Shown: positions 35,768 through 44,417 of the stretch, piece by piece
Position numbering within the stretch: the stretch's first letter is position 1
How the letters are laid out: each line of letters starts with the position of its first letter
Assembly (NCBI GenBank): GCA_035513345.1
Contig: DATKCF010000042.1
Coordinates: 1-64,000 of the forward strand
DNA from: DATKCF01 sp035513345
GTDB lineage: Bacteria > Gemmatimonadota > Gemmatimonadetes > Longimicrobiales > RSA9
Length of the DNA stretch: 64,000 bases
Direction of reading: 5' to 3'
Program-made: the position numbers and the translations under genes
The notes under the pieces: model-generated
Seen by the model: only the letters and a program-made list of their open reading frames with translations
The model's database searches: none
What the model was told of the DNA's origin: nothing

Positions 35768-38224
35768 ATGGCCAGACAGCAACGGCCGGCGTCCGTGGAT
35801 ACGCACGCGACCCGCCGTTACCTGCCCGCACTACTCTTCCTCTTCGTGGGAAGCGGCAGCGCCGCGCTCATCTACGAGATCGTCTGGTTCCAGATGCTCG
35901 AGCTGGTGATCGGGTCATCCGGCGTCTCGCTCGGCGTGCTGCTGGGTACGTTCATGGGTGGAATGTGCATCGGCAGCCTGCTCCTGCCGCGGTTCGTGCC
36001 CGCGGGCAAGCACCCGTTGCGCGTCTACGCTGCGCTCGAAGCTGGCATCGGCGTGCTCGGCGTGCTGCTGCTGTTCACGATCCCGCTGGTCGGTGGCGCC
36101 TATAGCAGCATTGTCGGCCACGGCTTCGCCGGTATCCTGCTGCGCGCGTTCCTTTGCATGCTGCTGTTGCTGCCGCCCACGATCCTGATGGGCGCGACCC
36201 TGCCCGCGATCTCGCGATGGGTCGAGACGACACCGCACGGCGTGTCGTGGATGGGCTTCTTCTACGGCGGCAACATCGCGGGCGCCGTGCTCGGCAGCGT
36301 GGCAGCCGGATTCTGGCTGCTTCGCGTCCATGATGCGTGGATCGCCACGTTCGTCGCGGCCGCAATCAACCTGGCCGTCGCGGCGCTCGGTTGGAGCCTG
36401 GCCGCAGTAGCGGGCACGGACGCGGAAGCGGCCGAAACGAGTATCTCGCCGACGCCCGTGTTCACGCGCGTGTCTCGCCTCGTCTACGCGACCATTGCGC
36501 TGTCCGGACTGACCGCGCTCGGTGCACAGGTTGTCTGGACCCGGCTGCTTTCGCTCCTGCTGGGCGCGACCGTCTACACCTTCTCGATCATCCTTGCCGT
36601 GTTCCTGACCGGCCTCGGCATCGGCAGCAGCATCGGCTCGTTCATGGCCAGGTCGCTGCGGCGACCCCGCCTTGCGCTCGGCATCTGCCAGTTTCTCATT
36701 GTTGCATCCATCGCGTGGTCCGCCGCGATGCTCACCCGGTCGCTGCCGTTCTGGCCCATCAACGTGTCAATCACGGCAAATCCGTGGTTTCTGTTCCAGA
36801 TGGATCTCGTGCGAACACTGTGGGCAATCTTCCCCGGCACGATCCTCTGGGGCGCCAGCTTCCCGCTGGCCGTCGCAGCGGCAGCCGAGCGCGGCCAGGA
36901 TCCGGCCCGCCTCGTCGGCGGCGTTTACGCGGCCAACACGGTCGGCGCCATCGTGGGTGCGATCGGGTTCGGCATGATCGCCGTGCCGACGATCGGAACG
37001 CAGGGCGCGCAGATGCTGCTGATCGCGATCGCGTTCGTTGCGGCCGCACTGATGCTCGTGCCCGAACTGTTCGCGCGCACTGCGCCCGGCCAGGACAGGA
37101 AGCCTGCTCCGGTGGCCGGCCTTGCGTGGGCGGCCATCTGCAGCATTGTCGCCTTCGGTCTGATCCGTACAGTGGCACCGGTGCCGCCCGTCCTGATTGC
37201 GTACGGCCGGTACGCGGCCACATACGATCCGCCCAACGCGTTGTACGTGGGTGAGGGCATGAACGCGTCCGTTGCCGTGACGGAACTGGCGAACGGCGTC
37301 CGCAATTTTCACGTCAGCGGCAAGATCGAGGCATCGACCGAGCCGCAGGACATGCGGCTGCAGCGCATGCTCGGTCACATCACCGCGCTCCTGCACCCCT
37401 CGCCGAAGACCGTGCTCGTGGTCGGGTTCGGCGCGGGCGTAACGGCGGGTACGTTCATCGCACACCCGGGCGTCGAACGAATCGTGATCTGCGAGATCGA
37501 GCCGCTGATCCCCGACGTCGTCTCGACCTATTTCGGTGAAGTGAACTACGACGTGCTGAACGATCCGCGCGTCGAAGTAGTCTATGATGATGCGCGACAC
37601 TTCATTCTTACCACGGACGAGACGTTCGACGTCATCACGAGCGACCCGATCCACCCCTGGGTGAAGGGCGCCGCCACGCTGTACAGCACGGAGTACTTCG
37701 AACTCGCGAAAGCGCACCTCAATCCCGGCGGCGTCATGACACAGTGGGTGCCGCTGTACGAGAGCACCGAGGACGTCGTCCAGAGTGAGATCGCCACGTT
37801 CTTCGAGGTATTTCCGAACGGCACCATATGGGGCAACGACATCAACGGCAGCGGCTACGATATTGTCCTTGCGGGTCACGCCGAGCCGGCCGCCATTGAC
37901 CTCGACGCGATGGAAGCACGCATGAGCCGGCCAGACCACGCTTTCGTCGCACGGTCCCTCGCCGAGGTCGGATTCTGGAACTGGATCGATCTGTTCTCGA
38001 CCTACGCCGGCCGGGCCAGCGACCTCTCGCCATGGCTCGCCGGCGCCGAGATCAACCGTGATCGCAGCCTCCACCTCATGTACCTGGCCGGCATGGCACC
38101 CAACGTGTACGAGAATGCGCAGATCTACTCCAACATGCTCCGCTACCGGCGGTTTCCGGAGGATCTGTTCACCGGGTCGGCCGCTTTGAGGGACGGTCTG
38201 CGCGCGAATCTTCTCGGGGAGTGA
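35768..38224 (+). CDS. MFS-like membrane domain fused to spermidine synthase-like domain
   Basis: 818 residues. Two blocks of helices (about 15-240 and 265-500) resemble the fused MFS/spermidine synthase proteins: LLFLFVGSGSAALIYEIVWF opens the first. The C-terminal domain (about 525-775) has a Rossmann fold with VVGFGAGVTAG (near 552-560) and VICEIEPLIPDVV. Spermidine synthase proper has GGGDGG there, with an Asp for polyamine binding that is missing here, but the Asp in DDARHFIL is kept. It might be a methyl- or aminopropyl-transferase with a membrane-delivered substrate. The GTG of the YceI-like gene could overlap its TGA. ATG 35768 has no strong ribosome-binding site. Confidence 0.8.
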   Translation: MARQQRPASVDTHATRRYLPALLFLFVGSGSAALIYEIVWFQMLELVIGSSGVSLGVLLGTFMGGMCIGSLLLPRFVPAGKHPLRVYAALEAGIGVLGVLLLFTIPLVGGAYSSIVGHGFAGILLRAFLCMLLLLPPTILMGATLPAISRWVETTPHGVSWMGFFYGGNIAGAVLGSVAAGFWLLRVHDAWIATFVAAAINLAVAALGWSLAAVAGTDAEAAETSISPTPVFTRVSRLVYATIALSGLTALGAQVVWTRLLSLLLGATVYTFSIILAVFLTGLGIGSSIGSFMARSLRRPRLALGICQFLIVASIAWSAAMLTRSLPFWPINVSITANPWFLFQMDLVRTLWAIFPGTILWGASFPLAVAAAAERGQDPARLVGGVYAANTVGAIVGAIGFGMIAVPTIGTQGAQMLLIAIAFVAAALMLVPELFARTAPGQDRKPAPVAGLAWAAICSIVAFGLIRTVAPVPPVLIAYGRYAATYDPPNALYVGEGMNASVAVTELANGVRNFHVSGKIEASTEPQDMRLQRMLGHITALLHPSPKTVLVVGFGAGVTAGTFIAHPGVERIVICEIEPLIPDVVSTYFGEVNYDVLNDPRVEVVYDDARHFILTTDETFDVITSDPIHPWVKGAATLYSTEYFELAKAHLNPGGVMTQWVPLYESTEDVVQSEIATFFEVFPNGTIWGNDINGSGYDIVLAGHAEPAAIDLDAMEARMSRPDHAFVARSLAEVGFWNWIDLFSTYAGRASDLSPWLAGAEINRDRSLHLMYLAGMAPNVYENAQIYSNMLRYRRFPEDLFTGSAALRDGLRANLLGE

Positions 38225-38259
38225 GCCCCGACCGTTGCCCCCTTTTCATGGAGTCCGCA

Positions 38260-38940
38260 GTGAAGACGAATCTGTCATTTGCATATCCGACGCTGGCAGT
38301 TCTCCTGCCGGTTGCCGTTTTCCTCGGCTGGCGGCAGCAGCCGCCGGAACCGGCCTTGCCGGATCGAGTCGCGGCGGTCGTGCCGGCGCCACTCGAGCGT
38401 GAGTTTCGGCTCGTCGTTGCGGAGGATGGCAATGAAGTCCGGTACCGGGTGAGGGAGCAGCTCGCGCGTATCGAGTTTCCGAGTGACGCCGTGGGTGCCA
38501 CGACCGCGGTGACGGGTGCGCTCGTGATAGCGGATGACGGCTCGGTCATGCGCGATGCATCGAGGTTCGTGGTCGACCTGACGGGACTGAAGAGCGACAG
38601 TGACAGGCGAGATGGCTACATCCAGCGGCGCACGCTCGAAACAGAGACGTATCCGAACGTCGAGTTCGCGCCCACGGCCATCACGGGGCTTGCGACGCCG
38701 CCGCAGTCGATGGGCGATCTGACGCTCACCGTCGTCGGCGACATGACGATTCACGGCACGACGAAGCCGGTAACGTGGGCTGTGACTGCGCGAGCGGCGG
38801 ACGGCGACTACACGGGCACGGCGAAGACGGCGTTCACGTTCGAGGACTTCGGTCTGACGAAGCCGCGGGTCGCGTCCGTGCTGAGTGTGGTCGACACGAT
38901 CCGACTCGAGTACGATTTCAGGCTGGTCCCGCAGCGGTAA
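38260..38940 (+). CDS. YceI-family lipid-binding protein
   Basis: 226 residues from GTG 38260, which has GGAG exactly 6 bases upstream; ATG 38248 and GTG 38221 (overlapping the previous stop) are alternatives. N-terminal membrane segment about 7-22 (YPTLAVLLPVAVFLGW), then the YceI lipocalin-like barrel: VDLTGLKSDSDRRDGYIQ, LETETYPNVEFAPTAI, MTIHGTTKPVTW, FTFEDFGLTKPRVASVLSVV. These match the family hallmarks (the DRRDGYIR loop and the TxHGxTKxV strand). YceI proteins bind isoprenoid lipids such as ubiquinone-like tails in the periplasm. It closes the group of genes that converge on the DUF5117-type protease. Confidence 0.9.
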   Translation: MKTNLSFAYPTLAVLLPVAVFLGWRQQPPEPALPDRVAAVVPAPLEREFRLVVAEDGNEVRYRVREQLARIEFPSDAVGATTAVTGALVIADDGSVMRDASRFVVDLTGLKSDSDRRDGYIQRRTLETETYPNVEFAPTAITGLATPPQSMGDLTLTVVGDMTIHGTTKPVTWAVTARAADGDYTGTAKTAFTFEDFGLTKPRVASVLSVVDTIRLEYDFRLVPQR

Positions 38941-39009
38941 ACATCGCGGCGAGCCGTCAGCATTGACTGCCGGGTTGGAAGCGACGACAGCACGGTCCTG
39001 AATCGAAAA

Positions 39010-39041
39010 CCGGGGCTGACCTCGATCGAGGCCAGCCCCGG
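39010..39041 (-). terminator. Rho-independent terminator for the metalloprotease gene
   Basis: A perfect 9-base stem, CCGGGGCTG against CAGCCCCGG, extended by the self-complementary CCTCGATCGAGG inside the loop. On the minus strand the stem is followed by TTTTCGATT, so it terminates the gene ending at 39065. It also sits between convergent genes and could block reading from the YceI-like gene. Confidence 0.7.
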
Positions 39042-39064
39042 CCTGGTTCTCCTGCAGGTCCCGG

Positions 39065-41563
39065 TCAGTCGTTGCCGAGGATCCTGTCGATCTCCATCAC
39101 AACGTCACGCAGGTGCAGCCTGGTCATGGCATCGCCTGCGCGGCCGACCGCGTTCTGTACGGCCTGACGCAGGTCGACGAGGTGTCCGCGCATCGCGGGC
39201 CTGACGTCGGAGATGAAGTTGGCGGCGCCGCCGCCACCGCCGCCACCGCCAGCCGGTGCTTCGGCGGCTGGCTCTTCAGGCACCACGAGTTCCTCGATGG
39301 CTTCGATGTAGGCGCGCTGGAGGTTCCGCCTGTATACGTTGATGCGGATGTTCTGGCCGGACAGTTCCGACCAGACGCCCGCTCGCGTGCCATCGAGCAG
39401 ATCGGCGATCGTATAGGACTGGCCGGCGGGCATCAGCGCCTCGTACTCGATCAGCCGGTTCAGGCGGTTCAAGTTGAACAGACCGTTGATCACTCCTGCC
39501 TGGGCCTGGCGGATTCGTGCGACCTGGCCTTCCGCCTGAATGCGGAACAGTATCTCGTCGTCTAGCAGGAACTCCGGTACCAGGAATGCGTTCTGCCTCA
39601 GGTATGCAAGGGCTTCCACCTGCCTGGCCTTCGTTGTGGGCGCGAAGCGCGGACCGGTGCCGTAGCGCTCCTGCGTTTCGGCGCTGCCGACGATCGCGGC
39701 TACGTGGCCGTTGTAGCGGCCCCACTGGCTCACGATGTTGCCGTACAGTTCGTTGAGCAGAGAGTAGTCCTTGCCCGGTCTCTCGGCGACACGGATCAGC
39801 ATGCCCGCGACACGCTCGAGATTGCGCATGCCGAGCCCGCTCGACTTGACCGCGTCCTCGTCACCGACAGCCTCGGTGAGGTTGAACGGGTCGTTCGGCG
39901 AATCACTGGTCGTGAACCGGAACCACGGGACCGTGTCCTGCATCCGCGACCACTGATCCAGCGTTGCCCATTCCTCGTCCGGCGTGTGCGCCCCCGGGAT
40001 CGGCTTGTGGCCCCACATTACGACGAACTTGTCGTAAGGCCCCACGCGCGGGATCAGCAGTTCGGGCGGGATGTTGTCCTCCGGTTGCACGACGTAGTTG
40101 AAGCGCGAATAGTCCATGAGCGTCGCGACGTGACCGCCCATGCGCCGCAGGAACGCCTCGCTGCGAATACTGTCCGCCGGATACATCGCACTGGCCTTCA
40201 TGTTGTGCGGATAGCCGATCGAGTGGCCCACCTCATGGGCCACGACGTACTCGACGAGTTCGCCCATCAGCGAGTCCGGCAGCGGCAGGTTCTGTACGCG
40301 CGGATCGAGCGGGCCGACCTGTGTGAAGTACCAGTTGCGCAGCAGATTCTGCACATTGTGGAACATGTTGACCTCGCCCTTGATGATCTGGCCGGAGCGA
40401 GGGTCGACGGTCTGACCGCCTGTTGCGTTCTGCGTGCCGGACGGCCGCCAGTAGATGATCGAGTGGCGTGCGTCCCAGATGCGCCAGTCGGGATCGTCCG
40501 CAGGTGGGTTCAGGCCGAGAATCGCGTTGCTGAAGCCGGCCTCCTCGAACGCGGGCTGCCATGCCTCGATGCCGCTCTTGATCCACGGCTTGAGCCAGTC
40601 GGGCGTGGCCGGATCGATGTAGTAGATGATCGGCTCGACCGGGTCCGACACGGCGGCCGCCGGATTCCGCTTCTCCAGCTTGAACCGGCGGATGTAGCGG
40701 CGCTCCTCGGCGCGGTGCTCAGGCCGGCTGAAGTCGATGTACGTGATCGAGTTGAAGCCGACACGCGCGTCATGCAGCCTCGGCATCATCGGTGTTTCGG
40801 TCAGCTTGTAGATGCTGTAGTGCATGGGCACGCTCACGGCGACCTGGGCACCGCCAGGGGCGGCAGCACCTCCGCGGCCGCCGCGGCCACCGGCTGCTGG
40901 TGGAGCCTGGTTGGCCGTCTGCACCGCTTCCACGTTGACGACATCCGGATACGCCGACACGTGCTCGATGAAGCTGCGGTCGGTCTGAACGCTCGCGATG
41001 CCGGCGAGTTCCGTGATGTTGGACGTGAAAAGCCGTGTCGCGTCGATCACGGCGGCGCTGTCCGGACCCCATGACTCGACGTTGAAGCTGGCAATGATGC
41101 CACCCGTCCGGATCGGCTCGACCGCCTGTGCGATCGCGCTCGACGGATCGGCCGTCTGGTTGTAGGCCATCCGGCGCAGCAGGATCCGGTTGCCTTCACG
41201 CTCGAACCGCACGAACACGTTACGGTTGGTGCCGGAACCGAAGGCCCTCGACCGGCCGAGGATCAGCATGTCCTTGCCGAACTCGCTTTGCGGGATCTCG
41301 AAGAAGAGGTCGTCACCGATGCGGTGCGCCTTGAACAGCCCGGCCACAGACCTCGCCTCGGCCGTGATGACGCGGTTGTACGCACGTGGCTGGGCAGCCG
41401 CGCCACCGCCGCGACCACCTTGCCCGCCCGCGCGGCCCTGCGCCGCTGTATCGGTCTGGGCCGGCGAGGGCGCCGCCGGTTCGGGGCTCCGCGAGCACGC
41501 CGCCACCGCGACGATCGTGACCGCGAACGCCATCATTCGCATGGGCTGGTTCGAGCGACTCAT
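39065..41563 (-). CDS. Zinc-dependent lipoprotein metalloprotease (DUF5117/DUF5118 type)
   Basis: 832 residues from ATG 41563 (GGAG upstream). Lipobox VAVAAC marks a lipoprotein attached to a membrane. The metzincin-like motif HEVGHSIGYPHN (His443, Glu444, His447, His453) is intact; IEAWQPAFEEAGFSNAI before it and MDYSRFNYVV after it are typical of the DUF5117/DUF5118 proteins found in Bacteroidota and Gemmatimonadota. Two polyglycine stretches occur (near residues 55 and 790). Likely digests proteins on the cell surface or in the periplasm. It is a single-gene unit with its own terminator. Confidence 0.85.
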   Translation of the reverse strand: MSRSNQPMRMMAFAVTIVAVAACSRSPEPAAPSPAQTDTAAQGRAGGQGGRGGGAAAQPRAYNRVITAEARSVAGLFKAHRIGDDLFFEIPQSEFGKDMLILGRSRAFGSGTNRNVFVRFEREGNRILLRRMAYNQTADPSSAIAQAVEPIRTGGIIASFNVESWGPDSAAVIDATRLFTSNITELAGIASVQTDRSFIEHVSAYPDVVNVEAVQTANQAPPAAGGRGGRGGAAAPGGAQVAVSVPMHYSIYKLTETPMMPRLHDARVGFNSITYIDFSRPEHRAEERRYIRRFKLEKRNPAAAVSDPVEPIIYYIDPATPDWLKPWIKSGIEAWQPAFEEAGFSNAILGLNPPADDPDWRIWDARHSIIYWRPSGTQNATGGQTVDPRSGQIIKGEVNMFHNVQNLLRNWYFTQVGPLDPRVQNLPLPDSLMGELVEYVVAHEVGHSIGYPHNMKASAMYPADSIRSEAFLRRMGGHVATLMDYSRFNYVVQPEDNIPPELLIPRVGPYDKFVVMWGHKPIPGAHTPDEEWATLDQWSRMQDTVPWFRFTTSDSPNDPFNLTEAVGDEDAVKSSGLGMRNLERVAGMLIRVAERPGKDYSLLNELYGNIVSQWGRYNGHVAAIVGSAETQERYGTGPRFAPTTKARQVEALAYLRQNAFLVPEFLLDDEILFRIQAEGQVARIRQAQAGVINGLFNLNRLNRLIEYEALMPAGQSYTIADLLDGTRAGVWSELSGQNIRINVYRRNLQRAYIEAIEELVVPEEPAAEAPAGGGGGGGGAANFISDVRPAMRGHLVDLRQAVQNAVGRAGDAMTRLHLRDVVMEIDRILGND

Positions 41564-41855
41564 GTTCTCACTCCGGTATCGGGTAGGAACGGGTTCCGCT
41601 TCGGCATTGAACGGCAGCGGGTACATCGGGTTTTTCAGGTCCGCACATCGGTTTCCAGACCCGGGGGCCGGTAAGATCGCGATGCATGCCATTGTTGTAA
41701 AGGCGAGATGCGCCGACATCGGGTACGGACGCGTCCCTGGCGGCGCATCCTTACATGGAACATACATTCACCGTACGGCTTCCGATCGGCAGGTCGTTGC
41801 GGCTGCCACCGTGTCGGCTCTACGATGGACGGTCCTCAATCGGTAGATTGCGTTG

Positions 41856-43577
41856 ATGAGACCCGGATCGTTCCTGCCATCGTTCGACCGGCGTCGCCGG
41901 CTGCTGCCCGGCACGACGCTGCTGGTGCCGCTGCTGGCGGCCACGCTGGGGCTGGCCGTGTATCTGGGCTGGCAGGCCATCGATGCGGTACGCTCGCACC
42001 GGACGGCTGCGGAGTCAGCATTGCGCGACTACGGGCGCATGGCGGCGTGGCAGTACGCAGGCATTGTGAAGGACGAGCTCGACGGTGTGTTCCACGACCT
42101 GATGAGCGACGTTCCGCGGGTCCGGCGGACCGGGCGGCCCAACGGCTATCGCGGAACGGACGAGTGGATCATCGCCGAGATGCGTGAAGAGATGCGCGAC
42201 CTGCGGTGCGCATGTCCGACGCTGCGCGATCCGGCGCTGGTATTCAAGGCGCAGATCGAGTCCCGGCAAACCACGGCGTTCGGAGAGACGAGCGTGTCGG
42301 CAGGAGCGCTGACCCGCCTCGCGGACGCGCTGGCGGAGCGGTACGACGAGCTGTACCGTCACCGCTACGCGGTCGTGTCGCTGGCACCGGGCACGGTTCT
42401 GGACGGTGCGACTGCGGTTGCGTACGCGGCGACAGAGGAACAGGACGGCAGCATCACGCTGTTCGGGTTTGCGACGCCGGTCGCGGCATGGGGCGAGTTG
42501 TTCGACTCCTGGTTCGACCGCGCTCCACTGCTGCCGCCCGCGATCACCGGAGATCTGCCCAACGACTCGTTGTTGCACGTGATCGTCAGCGGTCCGTACG
42601 GCGAGATCGTGTTCGAGTCCACAGCGTCGTTTTCTCCCGCGCTCAGCGCGTTCGACACGCTGGTTCACGAGTTCGGCCCGTTCGTCGTAGGCGCCGCCGT
42701 GCGGCCTGACGCGGCTGCCCGGCTCATCATCGGTGGGTTGCCACAGTCGAAACTGCCACTGATCCTGGGCCTGCTGCTGTTGACGGTGCTGGTCGGGTTC
42801 GCCGCACTGTTCCAGCTCGCTCGCGAGCGACAGCTGGCTCGTCTTCGTGACGACTTCGTTTCCGGCGTGAGTCACGAGCTGCGGACGCCGCTGGCGCAGA
42901 TCCGGATGTTTGCCGAACTTCAGGAATCGGGGAAGCTGCGATCGGAAGAGGATCGAGCGCGCGCGATCTCGGTGATTCACCGCGAATCGCGACGCCTGAC
43001 GCACCTGGTCGACAACATCCTGCGCTTCTCGCGACTGCGGCGCGCCATCGCGACACGGCTTCTGCGCGGCGAGATCCAGGTCGATTCCGCCGTCCACGAT
43101 CTCATCGAAGGGTTTCAGCCGCTCGCGAACGCGCGTGGCATGGCCATCGAATCGCGCGTCGATCCCGGTCTCGCCATTGTAGCGAACGCCGACGCGCTCA
43201 ACCAGATGTTGCTCAACATGCTCGACAACGCGGTCAAGTACGGGCCGCGCGGCCAGGTCATCGCGCTGGACGTCGAGCGCAGGCGAGACACCGCCGTGTT
43301 CACGATTCAGGATCAGGGCCCCGGCATCCCGGCAACGGAACGGCGTCGCATATGGGATCCCTACTACCGTCTTGGCCGGGATCGTGAGTCACCCGCGCCC
43401 GGCACCGGCATCGGGCTGGCCGTCGTGGCGCAGCTCGCGGAGCTCAACGGCGGTGGCGTGTCAGTCGACGACGCACCCGGTGGCGGCGCCCGGTTCACGC
43501 TGCGGCTTCCCGCCGTGCCGGCATCGCCGCCGTTGTCATCGTCGCGCTCGACGGACCGGCAGGAGGTCGGTGCGTGA
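41856..43577 (+). CDS. Sensor histidine kinase with periplasmic sensing domain
   Basis: 573 residues (ATG 41856; a TTG just before it is the alternative). Helix 1 about 18-42, a 240-residue periplasmic region, helix 2 about 288-310, then HisKA with GVSHELRTPLAQI (His340) and HATPase_c with N (LLNMLDNAVKYGP), G1 (DQGPGIP) and G2 (GTGIGLAVV). The periplasmic part holds a MRDLRCACPTLRD segment that could bind a ligand or metal; its signal is unknown. It is translationally coupled to the response regulator behind it (GTGA overlap). The 292 bases between it and the protease gene hold divergent promoters only. Confidence 0.92.
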   Translation: MRPGSFLPSFDRRRRLLPGTTLLVPLLAATLGLAVYLGWQAIDAVRSHRTAAESALRDYGRMAAWQYAGIVKDELDGVFHDLMSDVPRVRRTGRPNGYRGTDEWIIAEMREEMRDLRCACPTLRDPALVFKAQIESRQTTAFGETSVSAGALTRLADALAERYDELYRHRYAVVSLAPGTVLDGATAVAYAATEEQDGSITLFGFATPVAAWGELFDSWFDRAPLLPPAITGDLPNDSLLHVIVSGPYGEIVFESTASFSPALSAFDTLVHEFGPFVVGAAVRPDAAARLIIGGLPQSKLPLILGLLLLTVLVGFAALFQLARERQLARLRDDFVSGVSHELRTPLAQIRMFAELQESGKLRSEEDRARAISVIHRESRRLTHLVDNILRFSRLRRAIATRLLRGEIQVDSAVHDLIEGFQPLANARGMAIESRVDPGLAIVANADALNQMLLNMLDNAVKYGPRGQVIALDVERRRDTAVFTIQDQGPGIPATERRRIWDPYYRLGRDRESPAPGTGIGLAVVAQLAELNGGGVSVDDAPGGGARFTLRLPAVPASPPLSSSRSTDRQEVGA

Positions 43578-44260
43578 ACCGCGTCCTGATCATCGAGGAC
43601 AACGAGGACCTTGCCTTCGGCCTGCGCACGGCGCTCGAGTTCGAAGGGTATGCGGTGAACGTCGCCGGTGACGGCAAGGTCGGTCTCGAAGCCGTAGTCG
43701 CCGACCCGCCCGACCTCGTGGTCCTCGACCTCATGCTGCCCGGCCTGGACGGGTACGCCGTGCTGCGCGAGCTGAGGCAACGGGGCGTCCACGTGCCCGT
43801 TCTGATCCTGACGGCGCGCGGCGAGGAAGCGGACGTAGTGCTGGGCTTCGACTGCGGTGCCGACGACTACGTCACCAAGCCATTCAGCACCGCCGAACTG
43901 CTGGCCCGTGCGCGCGCATTGCTGCGCCGGTCCGGCATGAACGCGACCGGCCAGCCCGAGACGGAGCGGTTCGGCGAAATCGAGGTGGACCCCGCGGCAA
44001 GGACGGTCAACGCGGAAGGACGGCAGGTAGACCTCTCGCCCAAGGAGTTCGATCTCCTGCTCGTGCTCCTGCGCCGGCGAGGCGCCACCGCGACTCGTGC
44101 CGAACTGCTCAAGGAAGTCTGGCGCTACGAGAACACCGACGTGATGACGCGGACCGTCGACATCCACGTCGCCGAATTGCGCCGCAAGCTCGAAGCCGAT
44201 CCCTCGAATCCCCGTCACATCCTTACGGTCCGCAAGGTCGGATACCGGCTCAAGCCGTGA
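43574..44260 (+). CDS. OmpR/PhoB-family response regulator
   Basis: 228 residues; GTG start overlapping the kinase stop, with AGGAGG 7 bases upstream (43561-43566). Receiver domain 1-120 with Asp52 (VVLDLMLPGLDG), Thr/Lys switch residues in LILTARGEE and YVTKPFS; C-terminal winged helix (about 130-228: LSPKEFDLLLVLLRR, TVDIHVAELRRKLE and VRKVGYRL). It should bind direct repeats when phosphorylated by the neighbouring kinase; a set of such repeats lies directly behind the gene. Confidence 0.93.
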   Translation: MNRVLIIEDNEDLAFGLRTALEFEGYAVNVAGDGKVGLEAVVADPPDLVVLDLMLPGLDGYAVLRELRQRGVHVPVLILTARGEEADVVLGFDCGADDYVTKPFSTAELLARARALLRRSGMNATGQPETERFGEIEVDPAARTVNAEGRQVDLSPKEFDLLLVLLRRRGATATRAELLKEVWRYENTDVMTRTVDIHVAELRRKLEADPSNPRHILTVRKVGYRLKP

Positions 44261-44265
44261 TGCTG

Positions 44266-44313
44266 CCGGACACGTTCCTTACAATCCGGACGGATTCCTT
44301 ACGACACCCGGAC
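44266..44313 (+). repeat. Direct-repeat array, possible response-regulator operator
   Basis: Two 17-base units CCGGAC-N3-TTCCTTAC start at 44266 and 44286 (20 bases apart), and a third CCGGAC starts at 44308. The spacing of about two helical turns is what OmpR-type dimers use. TTGTGC (44323-44328), 17 bases on followed by ATACCT, is a possible weak promoter just behind the array for the gene at 44418. The regulator gene ends 6 bases before the array. Seen in sequence; binding is inferred. Confidence 0.45.
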
Positions 44314-44361
44314 GACAGTCCGTTGTGCCGCGGATTGGCGTACGGATACCTTTGGAGATGA

Positions 44362-44392
44362 CACGCCGCACGGACGCAAACCGTGCGGCGTG
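44362..44392 (+). other. 12-bp hairpin in the leader of the outer-membrane-like gene
   Basis: CACGCCGCACGG (44362-44373) is perfectly complementary to CCGTGCGGCGTG (44381-44392) with loop ACGCAAA. No T-run follows. Because it lies 25 bases before the ATG at 44418 and behind the putative promoter, it may be an mRNA leader structure; it could also end transcription of the two-component operon. Confidence 0.4.
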
Positions 44393-44417
44393 ATCACGAA
44401 ACAGGGAGACTTCGGGC

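Noticed and set aside
44362..44392. Reading the 12-bp hairpin as a classical rho-independent terminator
   Set aside because: No T-run follows on either strand, so it is listed only as a leader hairpin.
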